Shown here in pieces: positions 15,253 through 24,167 of a DNA stretch of 64,000 nt; positions within the stretch are counted from its first letter, which is position 1, and the number at the start of each line of letters is the position of its first letter. A program made the position numbers and the translations under genes. The notes below the pieces were generated by a model, which was not told the DNA's origin, made no database searches, and was given only the letters and a program-made list of their open reading frames with translations. Source of the stretch: an uncultured Acidobacteriaceae bacterium (GTDB lineage: Bacteria; Acidobacteriota; Terriglobia; Terriglobales; Acidobacteriaceae); the NCBI GenBank assembly GCA_937879855.1, contig CALFMO010000042.1, forward strand, positions 61,046-125,045, read 5' to 3'.

Positions 15253-16305
15253 CTAATCCAAAGCAGCGGCCGTCGCGTATTGCGGCTCCGCCAACGTGCT
15301 TCCACCGCTTTCAACTGGAATCAAGGCATGAACTCGCTGTCCCAGGGCCTGATATACGATCTGCCCCAGGGCTTGTATGAATCTTGGAGAATCATTGAGC
15401 CCGGCGCTCATTTCAAACTGCGTGAAACCCAGACTACGCGCCTGTTCCCGGGCCTCGTGATCAATTTCCCCGAGCGTTTCCACGTGATCGGAAACGAAGG
15501 CCACCGGCACGACACACACTTCGCGCACCTGCTCAGCCGACAACTGGCGCAAAGTATGGTGTAAAGAAGGCTGCAGCCAGCGACTGGCGCCTACTTTGCT
15601 CTGATAGCAAAGGCGGTGCGCGTTGCGCCATCCGCCGCGCTCGGTCAGAAGGCGCACGGTTTCTTCGATCTGCCGCTGGTATGGGTCGCCCTTTTCAATC
15701 ACTGACATGGGTACGCTGTGTGCGCTGAAAACAATCTCTGGACGCCCGGGTTCGGAAAAGCGCGACAAGGCTTCATTCACCTTTTCGATGACGGCATCGA
15801 GATACATCGTATTACGATAGAAACTCTCCACGCAATGCACTGGGACGTCATCAGTGAATAGACGCCGCCATTCGTTCAAACTCGAACCTGTCGTAGTGGA
15901 CGAGTATTGCGGATATAAAGGTAAGAGCACAACCTCGTCGCACTGGGATGCCTGCAGTTGCTGAATCGCTTCGTGCGTGAACGGGTGCCAATAGCGCATG
16001 GCGACAAAGCAATGGGCATTAATATTGCGATTACGCAACTCAGTCTCTAGTGCCCCCGCTTGGCGCTCTGTGTGCCGGCGGATGGGCGAACCTCCGCCGA
16101 TGGTGGCGTAGTGATGCTCGACTTTGCACGCGCGCGTGGTCGAAATTACTTTGGCGAGAGCTTTACGCCCGATGCGGGCGAAGGGAAAGTCGATGATGTC
16201 AGGGTCGCAGAAGAGATTGTAAAGAAAAGGTTCGATCGCTTCCAGCGTGTCGGGTCCACCGAGCTGAAAGAGAACTATCCCCACACGCCGTGTTGTGCGC
16301 GTCAT
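15253..16305 (-). CDS. hemH: Ferrochelatase
   Basis: This 350-residue protein inserts Fe2+ into protoporphyrin (or coproporphyrin) in haem synthesis. Recognisable parts are VGIVLFQLGGPDTLEAIEPF and NLFCDPDIIDFP at the N-terminus, the IGGGSPIRRHTERQA motif, AMRYWHPFTHEAI, PLYPQYSSTTTGSS, the catalytic-histidine region FSAHSVPMSVIEKGDPY, the second active-site segment CYQSKVGASRWLQPS, and PVAFVSDHVETLGEID with its conserved Glu. The ATG at 16305 is preferred to an upstream TTG. It heads the respiratory block, which supplies haem to a cluster that uses at least eight c haems and two b haems. Confidence 0.95.
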   Translation of the reverse strand: MTRTTRRVGIVLFQLGGPDTLEAIEPFLYNLFCDPDIIDFPFARIGRKALAKVISTTRACKVEHHYATIGGGSPIRRHTERQAGALETELRNRNINAHCFVAMRYWHPFTHEAIQQLQASQCDEVVLLPLYPQYSSTTTGSSLNEWRRLFTDDVPVHCVESFYRNTMYLDAVIEKVNEALSRFSEPGRPEIVFSAHSVPMSVIEKGDPYQRQIEETVRLLTERGGWRNAHRLCYQSKVGASRWLQPSLHHTLRQLSAEQVREVCVVPVAFVSDHVETLGEIDHEAREQARSLGFTQFEMSAGLNDSPRFIQALGQIVYQALGQRVHALIPVESGGSTLAEPQYATAAALD

Positions 16306-16491
16306 TTCCCCAAAAACCCCAGAACGAGGCAATGTACTCCCAACCGAGCGCGCGAGTCAATGGCGGAATTGAAAAAGCTATTGGACTAAGAAGAAGAATA
16401 CAAACCAATGGACGACAAACCGCGAATGCATCGCAGTTGCATCGTCGGAAAGATGAGAGTTTTTGGGAGCGGGGGTCTCAACAAAAATAAA

Positions 16492-16528
16492 AGCGTGAGC
16501 CTGAACGGTACGCTGGCAGACTCACGCT
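16492..16528 (-). terminator. Rho-independent terminator
   Basis: On the minus strand, AGCGTGAG and CTCACGCT form a perfect 8-bp stem around a 21-base loop, followed at once by a T-rich run (TTTATTTTTG). It lies 24 bp past the stop of the 16553-17218 gene. Confidence 0.7.
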
Positions 16529-16552
16529 CTAAATCGGTAACACGACACCGTG

Positions 16553-17218
16553 CTACTGTGGCAGCCGCAACTCTGTCTTCTCATCCACCTCAGTATGCCT
16601 GCGCTCGCCATCCTGGACGTACAAGACACGCAAGCGCTTGTGCACTCCGGGCGCCGGATCGACTCCCATCGTGTAGTTGTTGACGAAAAGGAAAAGCCGG
16701 CCATCATTGATCTGGCTGCGCAGCGCCTCAGTCACGTTCGCAAATTGTCCTTCGACGCCATATTCCGCACGCAAGATTTGCAATCCTCTTTCATGACGCT
16801 CGCCATCTTCGCGACGATCGGCGTCATCATGATGCTCCCGATAATCTTCGCGATGCTCGGCGTCATCATGGTGTTCCTGCTGTTCACGGCGTTCCTGCCA
16901 TTCAGGATGCAGTTCCAGACGCGCCACGCTGCGCTCCGGATAGCTGTAGCTCTTGATATCTCCATCGCGTTCGCGCAGGCGGATGATCAGGACCTTATTC
17001 TCGTGCGGTGCCGGGTCGACACCCAGGTTAAAGCGGGTGACCTCAAGTTGCAGCACGCCGTCGTGAATGAACGTACGGACGCGAGAAGTCACGTCTACCT
17101 TGTGTGCTGGAGTTCCCCAGTCGGCTCCCACGAATTCTCCGCCCTGCGCCATTGCCGAGCCCGCCAGCAAAAGCAGGCAGAGCGCACCTGTAACCACGCC
17201 AAACAATCTGAATTTCAT
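16553..17218 (-). CDS. Secreted protein with duplicated DUF3395-like domain
   Basis: This 221-residue protein has a clear signal peptide (MKFRLFGVVTGALCLLLLAG, cleavage after AMAQ). The mature part contains two copies of one domain: residues about 28-98 (EFVGADWG, VDVTSRVRTFIHDGVLQLEV, LGVDPAPHENKVLIIRLRER) and about 148-215 (ILRAEYGVEG, ANVTEALRSQINDGRLFLFV, MGVDPAPGVHKRLRVLYVQD). Copies are joined by a His/Glu/Asp/Arg-rich linker of about 45 residues (EHHDDAEHREDYREHHDD). The pattern matches the DnaJC11 C-terminal/DUF3395 type found in bacterial secreted proteins. The linker could bind metal ions; function unknown. It has its own terminator. Confidence 0.75.
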   Translation of the reverse strand: MKFRLFGVVTGALCLLLLAGSAMAQGGEFVGADWGTPAHKVDVTSRVRTFIHDGVLQLEVTRFNLGVDPAPHENKVLIIRLRERDGDIKSYSYPERSVARLELHPEWQERREQQEHHDDAEHREDYREHHDDADRREDGERHERGLQILRAEYGVEGQFANVTEALRSQINDGRLFLFVNNYTMGVDPAPGVHKRLRVLYVQDGERRHTEVDEKTELRLPQ

Positions 17219-17321
17219 AAATGTTGTGCCCCCTAAAAATGATAGGGTCGAACCGGTGAGGGAAGCACTGTACGAAAGGTCACCGACTAGTGGGTGCGTT
17301 CCGCGTACCTACAGTAATCTC

Positions 17322-18332
17322 TCAGATCCCAGAGTGCATTTCGGCAATGACCGCGTCGGCAAACTCTGAGGTTCCTGCTTTGCCGCCGATGTCGCGCGTC
17401 AATTTTTCCGGGTGACGGTAGACTTTTTCAAGCGCGTTGCGAATCTGCGTCGAGGCATCGTGCTCGCCGAGATGGCGCACCATCAACAGGGCCGAGCGGA
17501 GCAGCGCCGTCGGATTGGCAAGGTTCTTGCCCGCAATATCCGGCGCCGAGCCGTGGACCGCTTCAAAAATCGCGCATTCGTCGCCCAGGTTTGCGCTCGG
17601 TACAAATCCCAGCCCCCCGACAAAAGCTGCGCATAAATCGGAGAGGATGTCTCCGTAGAGATTTTCCATGACCAGCATGTCGTACTGGTAGGGATTCATC
17701 ACCAGTTGCATGCAGGTGTTGTCGACAATGTGTTCGCCGTAGGTGATCTCGGGATAATCTTTGGCTACAGCGCGGCAGCAGCGCAGAAACAACCCATCCG
17801 ACAACTTCATGATGTTCGCTTTGTGGATGGCGTGGATCTTCTTGCGCTGATTCTTGCGGGCATAGGCAAATGCGAACTTGGCAATCCGCGTGGACGCTTT
17901 TTCCGTGATGATCTTCAGGCTCTCCACCACGCCGGGCACCACCTCATGTTCCAGACCAGAGTAGAGACTCTCCGTGTTCTCGCGAACGATGATCAGGTCT
18001 ACGTCGGGATAGCGAGTGGGAATGTGAGGCAGATTGCGGATCGGCCGAAAGTTCGCGTACAAATCAAACTGCTTGCGAAGCGCGACATTGATGCTGGCAA
18101 AGCCGCCACCCACCGGCGTGGTCACCGGCCCCTTCAGAGCGACGCGAGTTCGTTCGATCGATTCCGTCAATTCCTTCGGAATGTACTCGCCCAACTTCTC
18201 GTACGCTTCCGCTCCCACTGCGAACGTTTCCCATTCGAACTTCACCCCCGTTGCTTCCAGGATGCGCACCGTCGCTTTCGTCACTTCGGGCCCGATCCCA
18301 TCTCCGGGAATCAGAGTTACTTTATGAGCCAT
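17322..18332 (-). CDS. NAD-type isocitrate dehydrogenase
   Basis: This 336-residue protein belongs to the isocitrate/isopropylmalate dehydrogenase family. It has the N-terminal TLIPGDGIGPEVT, the phosphate-binding loop and substrate arginines in GGGFASINVALRKQFDLYAN and RPIRN, the RENTESLYSGLEHEVVPGV motif, HKANIMKLSDGLFL with its catalytic Lys, the metal-site aspartates in MENLYGDILSDL, and the cofactor-loop stretch EAVHGSAPDIAGKNLANPTA. The pattern ENTESLYSGLEH followed by a long ITEKASTRIAKFAF helix favours NAD-linked isocitrate dehydrogenase over isopropylmalate dehydrogenase. Homoisocitrate or tartrate specificity cannot be fully excluded. Confidence 0.88.
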   Translation of the reverse strand: MAHKVTLIPGDGIGPEVTKATVRILEATGVKFEWETFAVGAEAYEKLGEYIPKELTESIERTRVALKGPVTTPVGGGFASINVALRKQFDLYANFRPIRNLPHIPTRYPDVDLIIVRENTESLYSGLEHEVVPGVVESLKIITEKASTRIAKFAFAYARKNQRKKIHAIHKANIMKLSDGLFLRCCRAVAKDYPEITYGEHIVDNTCMQLVMNPYQYDMLVMENLYGDILSDLCAAFVGGLGFVPSANLGDECAIFEAVHGSAPDIAGKNLANPTALLRSALLMVRHLGEHDASTQIRNALEKVYRHPEKLTRDIGGKAGTSEFADAVIAEMHSGI

Positions 18333-18371
18333 GAATCGATTGTCCTCGGCACCGTCTGCGCGGGATAAGGG

Positions 18372-18833
18372 TTAAGGGGTCTTCGCTTTCACCAGATCTT
18401 TCAACTCATTCATGAACTCTTTAATGTCCTTGAAATCGAGATACACGGAGGCAAAACGGACATAGGCGACCTTATCGTAGCGGCGCAAGCGGCTCATGAT
18501 CAGCTCGCCCAACTCACTGGTCTTGCGCTCGCGTTCCGGCGACTCCATCACGAACGTCTCGGATTCGTTTACGATCTGCTCCAGTTTGCTGATAGGTACG
18601 GGGCGTTTTTCGCAAGCCCGCAGCAAGCCGTTGAGTACTTTCTGGCGGTCAAACTTTTCCCGGCGTCCATCTTTTTTCACCACCATGTAGGGGATCTCGT
18701 CGATACGCTCGTAGGTGGTGAAGCGCTTGCCGCACTTGAGACACTCGCGCCTGCGGCGAATGGATTCCGCTTCCTTACTTTCGCGCGAGTCGACGACTTT
18801 ATCATTGGCAAATCCGCAAAAAGGACATTTCAT
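18372..18833 (-). CDS. nrdR: Transcriptional repressor NrdR
   Basis: This 153-residue protein has an N-terminal zinc ribbon (CPFCGF near residue 3 and CLKCGKRF near residue 34), followed by an ATP-cone domain (VVKKDGRREKFDRQKVLNGL to about residue 140). Size, order and sequence are typical of NrdR, which senses dATP/ATP and represses ribonucleotide reductase genes. The gene lies 39 bp upstream of isocitrate dehydrogenase on the same strand, so both may share a transcript. No NrdR boxes were seen in this window. Confidence 0.96.
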   Translation of the reverse strand: MKCPFCGFANDKVVDSRESKEAESIRRRRECLKCGKRFTTYERIDEIPYMVVKKDGRREKFDRQKVLNGLLRACEKRPVPISKLEQIVNESETFVMESPERERKTSELGELIMSRLRRYDKVAYVRFASVYLDFKDIKEFMNELKDLVKAKTP

Positions 18834-19300
18834 GGCGCTGGCTTCGAACTCCGAACTGTTCGCCGATACCTCTGACTCACTTTCGTTCCAACGCTCGAAG
18901 GAAAAGAAGAACCGAGCGAAAAGAAAGGGAGAGAAAGGATCTGCTGTTCTGTCAGTTCCTCGAAATTGTAACAGTTGCGGGGGATGCAGACGGGCGGGGC
19001 GCTGCGAGGCTCGTCTGAAGGGAAAGTGCAGCCACCGAACACGGTAAACACAAAACGGCGCCCGTACCCCCTGCGGTACGAGCGCCTGTTTTTCCCCATG
19101 CCTTCCCGGTGACGGAGGGCCTGAAGCCTGCGATCCAAGCTCGCGGCTGACGGATATTTCTGCCGCTGTCAGGATCTGATTAGAATTTGCCGTACCTCCG
19201 ACCTTGGTTTGTCATCAAAATGTCTGCGCCTTGTAAAAAGTAAACCGGGCGCAGGGAGTCGCCAGCTTTCATTTCATACGCTGAGGTTTTTGCGGTCCTA
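18834..19300. other. 467-bp gap between metH and nrdR
   Basis: It holds the terminator at 19057-19086 and no convincing gene. A 102-codon minus-strand frame (18830-19138) overlaps nrdR and has poor composition. The nrdR promoter is expected at 18840-18980, but no consensus boxes stand out. Confidence 0.6.
19057..19086 (-). terminator. Terminator-like hairpin downstream of metH
   Basis: The arms 19057-19068 and 19075-19086 pair over 12 positions. On the minus strand the one mismatch becomes a G-U wobble, and the stem is followed by GTTTTGTGTTT, so it fits minus-strand transcription from metH (stop at 19301). On the plus strand TGTTTTT follows, so weak bidirectional action is possible. Confidence 0.55.
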
Positions 19301-22300
19301 CTAGACCACGAAATACTTGGCTGCGGGATGATGAACCACAATGGCCGAGGTGCTCTGCTCCGGCTCCAACAAAAATCCGGATGTCAAGCGCACGCCTACG
19401 TTTTCTTCGGGCTTGAGCAGCGCGAACAGCTTGGTTTGATCTTCAAGATTCGGGCACGCGGGATAGCCGAACGAATAGCGCGACCCGCGATACTTTTGAT
19501 GGAACAGATCGCGAATCTCGCCGGCGTCTTCTCCGGCGATTCCTAGTTCCTCGCGCATCTTCTTGTGATGCAGTTCGGCTAGGGCCTCCGCGGTTTCGAC
19601 GCTCAGGCCGTGCAGGTAGAGATATTTCGTGTACTCTCCGCTTTCGAACAAACGCTGCGTTTCCACGCTTGCCTTCGGCCCGATCGTGACCAGCGATAGG
19701 CCGATCACATCCATCTTTCCCGAAGTTTTGGGCGCGAAGAAATCAGAGACGGCTAACCGTCGGCCTTCGCGCTGTCGCGGGAAGGTGAAGCGCAGCAATT
19801 CGCGCGCGGAGACAGCCGCCCCCGGCTGTCCGGCTGAGCTCACGCTAGGCTCGCGGGCAGGAGTGCCCGCGCCACACGGTTCGTAGACCACCACGTCGTT
19901 CCCGTCGGATTGGGCAGGGAAGTAGCCGTAGACGACCTTGGGTTCGAACAATCCGGAAGCCGCAACCTCGTCTTCCAGTTTGCGAAGAATCGGGCGGAAT
20001 TTCTCATCGACCAGGCGCACATAGTCAGACTGCGAGGCCGTCTTCAGTTGCCACTGGTTTTTGAAGAGCGCGGTCTCGTTGATGTAGCGAAACACTTCAC
20101 CCAAGTGGTAGTCCTTGCGGACGCGCACGCCCCAGAACGGCGGAGTTGGAGTGTTCGGTGCATCTGCCACAACGGGGCTGCGCTCCGCAAACACGGGCCC
20201 GGTTTCTTCATCGACCGCCGCCGCCTTCGCGTATTCCTTTACCGTTCGCCCTTCGGTCAGCCGCGTTTGTTTTGCGCCGTCCTCGGTGGCCAGGTCTTCC
20301 ATGATGTGCAGACCCGCGAAGGCGTCGTCGGCGTAGAAGACGGCGTTGGCGTACTCGCGACGCAGGTCGTCTTCCACATATTTGCGCGTAAGAGCAGCGC
20401 CGCCGCAGATCACTGGGAAGGCCAGCTTCTGCCGCTCCAGATCCTGGATCACGTACTTCATCTCAAGCGTCGACTTCACCAGCAGGCCGCTCAAGCCGAT
20501 GGCGTCCGCTTTCGATTCCTGGGCGGCGCGGATGATCGTGTCGCCCGGCTGCTTGATGCCGAGGTTGATGACCTTAAATCCGTTGTTCGACAGAATGATG
20601 TCGACGAGATTCTTCCCAATGTCGTGGACGTCGCCTTTCACCGTGGCGAGCACGATCGTGCCTTTCTGCGATCCCGCCTTCTTCTCCATCTTGGGCTCGA
20701 GATAAGCCACTGCCGCTTTCATCACGCCGGCTGAATCGAGCACGGAAGGCAACTGCATTTTGCGCGCGCCAAATAGATCGCCGACCGTCTTCATTCCGTC
20801 GAGCAGTACGGTATTGATCAACTCCAACGGGGAATAGTTGGCCAATGCCTCGTCCAGCAGTTGTTCCAGCGGTTTCTTATTCGCGCCGTCGCCGACGGAC
20901 TTCTCGCCGTTGATGATCGCGAACTTCAGCTTGTCTTCCACCGACAGCGTATCGACATGTGCCGTGGTCGAAGCGGCCGGCTTGCCCTTCATGCCGGCGA
21001 AGTGCGCCATGTACTTCTGCAACGGGTCGCCGTCGGAGTTGGCGTCCCGGTGTATGAGCTTGCGCGCCAGTTCCACTTCTTCCTGCGGAATCTTGTACAG
21101 CGGATAAATCTTGGTGTAGTTGACGATGGCCATGTCGAGCCCGTGGTCTACCGCTTCGTGCATGAAGACGGAATTCAGCACCCGCCGCGGGTAAGCATCC
21201 AGGCCAAAGGAAATATTGCTCACACCGAGGATCGTCTTCACTTCAGGCAGTTCTTTCTTGATGCGTTCAACTGCCTTCAGCGTTTCCATTCCGGCGGTGC
21301 GGTACTCTTCTTGTCCCGTCGAAATCGGCAGGGTTAACGCGTCGAATATCAGATCAGTGCCGTCAAGTCCGTACTTCTTTGTAGCGAGATCGTAGATGCG
21401 ATGCGCGATGGCAACTTTTTTGTCAGCGGTCAGCGCCATGCCGTCTTCGTCGATGGTCAGCGCGATCACGGCCGCGCCGTAGCGCTTTGCCATGGGCAGA
21501 ACTTTGGAGGTGCGTTTCTCGCCATCTTCCAGGTTGATGGAGTTGATGATGGCACGGCCTGGGATGCGCTTCAGTGCTTCCTCAACCACATCGGCTTCGG
21601 TCGAATCCACGAGGATCGGCGCGGGAACTCGCGTGGCGATCTTTTCCAGAATCGACGTGATGTATCCCTTCTCGTCTTCACCCACGATGGCGCAGCACAG
21701 ATCGAGCATGTGCGAGCCTTCGTTCACCAGCTTTTTGGCCAGCGCCAGAATGTCGTCGTATTTTTTGCCCTGCACCAGCTTGCGGAAATGTTCGACGCGC
21801 GTGGTCGTGTTCATTTCCTCGGCGACGATGAGAGGCTTTGGCTCCAGGTCTAGGGGAACGGTGGTATAAGCGCTCGATGCGGCGCCCGCACGCTTGACTT
21901 CGCGCTTGGCAGGTTCCACTCCGGAAACCGCCTCCACCACGGCTTTCAGGTGTTCCGGCGTCGTGCCGCAGCAGCCGCCCACAATGCGGACGCCGTAGTC
22001 CTGCACGAAATGCTTGTGATACTCCGCCAAGTCCTCCGGCGACAGTTTGTAGACGGCGTGACCGCCTACGTTCTGTGGCAGCCCGGCATTGGGCAACACC
22101 GAAACTTCCTTGGTGGAATTCAGCGCCAGGTAGCGTACCGCGTCGTTCATCTCCTTCGGGCCGGTCGCACAATTCAGGCCGATCGCGTCCACGTCGAACG
22201 GTTCGAGCGCCGTCAGAGCCGCGCCGATTTCCGTGCCCAGAAGCATGGTTCCGGATTCCTGCAGAGTGACCTGCACCGTCACGGGCAGCCGCTTGCCCGA

Positions 22301-22834
22301 TTTGCGCATGGCTTCCAGCACGCCAATGGTCGCGATCTTCGCCTGCAATAGATCCTGCGCCGTCTCGATAAGGAGAACATCGACGCCGCCTTCAATCAGA
22401 GCGGCGGCCTGTTCCTCGTAAGACGCCACCATTGCCTCGAACCCTATGTGCCCAAGCGAAGGCAGTTTTGTCGTTGGCCCCATGGAACCGGCGACAAACC
22501 GCGGCTTGTCTTTTGTGGAGAATTGCTGCGCCACTTCTTTGGCGAGTTGCGCAGCCTTAAAATTGATCTCGTGCACGCGGTCGCGAAGTTCGAATTCGCC
22601 TAGGACGATTCCGCTTCCGCCGAAAGTGTTGGTCTCGACGATATCGCAGCCCACGCGAAAAAAGTCCGCATGAATGTCGCGGATGATGTCGGGACGGCTC
22701 AACACCAGCACTTCGCTGCAATTCTCCTTGCCCCAGTAATCGTCCAGGGTGGGATTGCGCTTCTGAATGTTGGTCCCCATCGCGCCGTCGTAGACGACGA
22801 CGCGCTCTTTCACGGTCTGTAAAAAGTCAGCCAT
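19301..22834 (-). CDS. metH: Cobalamin-dependent methionine synthase with an in-frame repeat insertion
   Basis: This 1177-residue protein has all MetH modules in order. The homocysteine domain (about 1-310) carries zinc cysteines in GLNCATGP and VGGCCGTTPEH. The methyltetrahydrofolate domain (about 335-590) contains DSTEADVVEEAL and INSINLEDGE. The B12 cap and Rossmann domain carry DVHDIGKN, with the cobalt-ligand His near residue 735. The AdoMet activation domain (about 920-1177) follows. It makes methionine from homocysteine. Inside the activation domain, about residues 986-1009 (start CGAGTPAREPSV) are encoded by a GC-rich palindromic element and interrupt a stretch that otherwise joins VVYEP to RELLRFTFPRQ. 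The frame is kept, so the enzyme may still work. Confidence 0.96.
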   Translation of the reverse strand: MADFLQTVKERVVVYDGAMGTNIQKRNPTLDDYWGKENCSEVLVLSRPDIIRDIHADFFRVGCDIVETNTFGGSGIVLGEFELRDRVHEINFKAAQLAKEVAQQFSTKDKPRFVAGSMGPTTKLPSLGHIGFEAMVASYEEQAAALIEGGVDVLLIETAQDLLQAKIATIGVLEAMRKSGKRLPVTVQVTLQESGTMLLGTEIGAALTALEPFDVDAIGLNCATGPKEMNDAVRYLALNSTKEVSVLPNAGLPQNVGGHAVYKLSPEDLAEYHKHFVQDYGVRIVGGCCGTTPEHLKAVVEAVSGVEPAKREVKRAGAASSAYTTVPLDLEPKPLIVAEEMNTTTRVEHFRKLVQGKKYDDILALAKKLVNEGSHMLDLCCAIVGEDEKGYITSILEKIATRVPAPILVDSTEADVVEEALKRIPGRAIINSINLEDGEKRTSKVLPMAKRYGAAVIALTIDEDGMALTADKKVAIAHRIYDLATKKYGLDGTDLIFDALTLPISTGQEEYRTAGMETLKAVERIKKELPEVKTILGVSNISFGLDAYPRRVLNSVFMHEAVDHGLDMAIVNYTKIYPLYKIPQEEVELARKLIHRDANSDGDPLQKYMAHFAGMKGKPAASTTAHVDTLSVEDKLKFAIINGEKSVGDGANKKPLEQLLDEALANYSPLELINTVLLDGMKTVGDLFGARKMQLPSVLDSAGVMKAAVAYLEPKMEKKAGSQKGTIVLATVKGDVHDIGKNLVDIILSNNGFKVINLGIKQPGDTIIRAAQESKADAIGLSGLLVKSTLEMKYVIQDLERQKLAFPVICGGAALTRKYVEDDLRREYANAVFYADDAFAGLHIMEDLATEDGAKQTRLTEGRTVKEYAKAAAVDEETGPVFAERSPVVADAPNTPTPPFWGVRVRKDYHLGEVFRYINETALFKNQWQLKTASQSDYVRLVDEKFRPILRKLEDEVAASGLFEPKVVYGYFPAQSDGNDVVVYEPCGAGTPAREPSVSSAGQPGAAVSARELLRFTFPRQREGRRLAVSDFFAPKTSGKMDVIGLSLVTIGPKASVETQRLFESGEYTKYLYLHGLSVETAEALAELHHKKMREELGIAGEDAGEIRDLFHQKYRGSRYSFGYPACPNLEDQTKLFALLKPEENVGVRLTSGFLLEPEQSTSAIVVHHPAAKYFVV
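19807..19877. repeat. GC-rich palindromic element inside metH
   Basis: Hairpin one is GACAGCCG-CCCC-CGGCTGTC (19811-19830, perfect 8-bp stem). Hairpin two is GCGGGCA-GGAG-TGCCCGC (19853-19870, perfect 7-bp stem); between them lies GAGCTCACGCTAGGCTC. The second hairpin corresponds to the third hairpin of the intergenic copy at 14492-14562. Confidence 0.85.
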
Positions 22835-22845
22835 CAGTTTTGCGC

Positions 22846-23391
22846 TCAGTTGTTTGCAGTTACTTCGGGAACCACTCCCAATTTTGTAAACTTGGCAACG
22901 AGACCCTCAAAATCCTCGCGGTTTCTGCACCACACATCGGCAGCTTCGTCATCATCAATCCAAATGTAGTATCGACCATGTTGCGGAACAACGTACGCGT
23001 CCCAGGAGAAGAGGATTGCCATGGTGAGGAGAAGCCGAGCATCAACCGAATCCGCCTCGCTAAGCAAGTAGGCCGGCGATTCAAGTATCGGGCGATTTTC
23101 CCCGTGTGATGCACGAAGCATATTGATCATTCTGAAGGCGAGGTCAAAATCCATCGGTCCGCACGCGCCGTTATCAGTGATCCAGAAAAGGCAGTCCTCG
23201 ATCTTTTCGGGATTACCCGGCAAGAAGAGTGTCGCGAAGTAGGGAACTTGATAAGGCAGAACCTTTGGCCATCTCACTGTAAACACATAACCGCCATCGC
23301 CCGCGAGAGATACCCGTCTGGACGCCGAGTCAGCGAATAGGCCAATACCGTTGACCCACTCCACGGATTCATTAATCGTAAGTGTCTTCAT
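22846..23391 (-). CDS. Hypothetical protein upstream of metH
   Basis: This 181-residue soluble protein starts MKTLTINESVEWVNGIGLFA, with several aromatic/acidic stretches (YYIWIDDDEAADVWC) and no signal peptide or membrane helix. No family recognised. The ATG at 23391 is preferred; a longer frame reaches 23478 but adds a repeat-like, poorly coding region. It ends 11 bp before metH on the same strand, so both could be co-transcribed. Nothing in it suggests a link to methionine synthesis. Confidence 0.65.
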   Translation of the reverse strand: MKTLTINESVEWVNGIGLFADSASRRVSLAGDGGYVFTVRWPKVLPYQVPYFATLFLPGNPEKIEDCLFWITDNGACGPMDFDLAFRMINMLRASHGENRPILESPAYLLSEADSVDARLLLTMAILFSWDAYVVPQHGRYYIWIDDDEAADVWCRNREDFEGLVAKFTKLGVVPEVTANN

Positions 23392-23517
23392 AGATTCGAG
23401 TTTTGTTACCAAGAGCAACGAGCAGGCGCCAACGACGAACGACCAATGACTGCTCCCATACACGAACGCCGGTCTCAATGGACCGGCGGGGGATTGAACT
23501 CGGAAGCGTTTTGAAAA

Positions 23518-24048
23518 TTAGCTCCCCGGCACCATCTCCGTTGGAGCACCGCCATCCACGTCGGCCTGATTGAATACGATGTTGGCTCCCATGTGTGCTG
23601 GCCGGGGGGCCAGCATTTGCTCCTTACGGTAGACGAGATTGCTGGCGTTGAACGTCGCCAGCTCAAATCCGTGGCCATGGGTGATCGCATCGGTGGGGCA
23701 AGCCTCCACGCAATAGCCGCAGAAAATGCAGCGGTTGTAATCGATGTTGTACACCTTGGCGTAGCGCTCGGCGCCGCTCACGCGATTCTGCGCGGTGTTT
23801 TCCGCGGCTTCGATATAGATGCAGTTCGACGGACAGTTGGCGGCGCACAGGAAGCAGGCCACACACTTCTCCAGTCCATTTTCATCGCGCTGCAGCACGT
23901 GAGCGCCGCGGAAACGGGCTTCAATCCGCGCGCCGCGCAGCGGGCCTTTGCCGTCGGGATAATTCTCCACCGTCGTGGGCTGGAACATCTCCATGAAGGT
24001 GATGCTCATGCCTTTGGCAATGGCCGCGATATTCTTCAGCACCGGCAT
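23518..24048 (-). CDS. nuoI: NADH-quinone oxidoreductase subunit I
   Basis: This 176-residue protein has two standard [4Fe-4S] motifs, C62-x2-C65-x2-C68-x3-C72-P and C107-x2-C110-x2-C113-x3-C117-P, as in the complex I subunit that carries clusters N6a/N6b. The N-terminal MSITFMEMF helix and PLRGARIEARFRGAHVL stretch are typical. No other nuo gene is adjacent; nuoB is 29 kb away at 52749. The isolated position means either complex I genes are dispersed in this genome or this is a second copy. It docks in the hydrophilic arm facing the cytoplasm. Confidence 0.95.
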   Translation of the reverse strand: MPVLKNIAAIAKGMSITFMEMFQPTTVENYPDGKGPLRGARIEARFRGAHVLQRDENGLEKCVACFLCAANCPSNCIYIEAAENTAQNRVSGAERYAKVYNIDYNRCIFCGYCVEACPTDAITHGHGFELATFNASNLVYRKEQMLAPRPAHMGANIVFNQADVDGGAPTEMVPGS

Positions 24049-24110
24049 ACGTATTTAGTATATCGAAAGAGATGCGAAATCGTCGCGCGGGCTCTGCTTG
24101 CGGCTCTGAC

Positions 24111-24159
24111 CAACAGCCCTCGAGCTTCGCTCGAGCGGACAGCCGAGGCGGCTGTCCCT
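24111..24159. repeat. GC-rich palindromic element in nuoI-nuclease gap
   Basis: Hairpin CTCGAGC-TTC-GCTCGAG (24119-24135) is followed by a 9-bp-stem hairpin at 24137-24157 (GGACAGCCG/CGGCTGTCC). The 21 bases 24137-24157 are identical to 31224-31244 inside ubiD. Confidence 0.85.
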
Positions 24160-24167
24160 CCGTAAAT

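Noticed and set aside
18830..19138. 102-codon minus-strand frame between metH and nrdR
   Set aside because: Overlaps the nrdR start, contains the metH terminator hairpin, and has no domain or ribosome-binding site.
22834..22846. Cobalamin or SAM riboswitch before metH
   Set aside because: Only 11 bases separate metH from the upstream gene, too short for either riboswitch.
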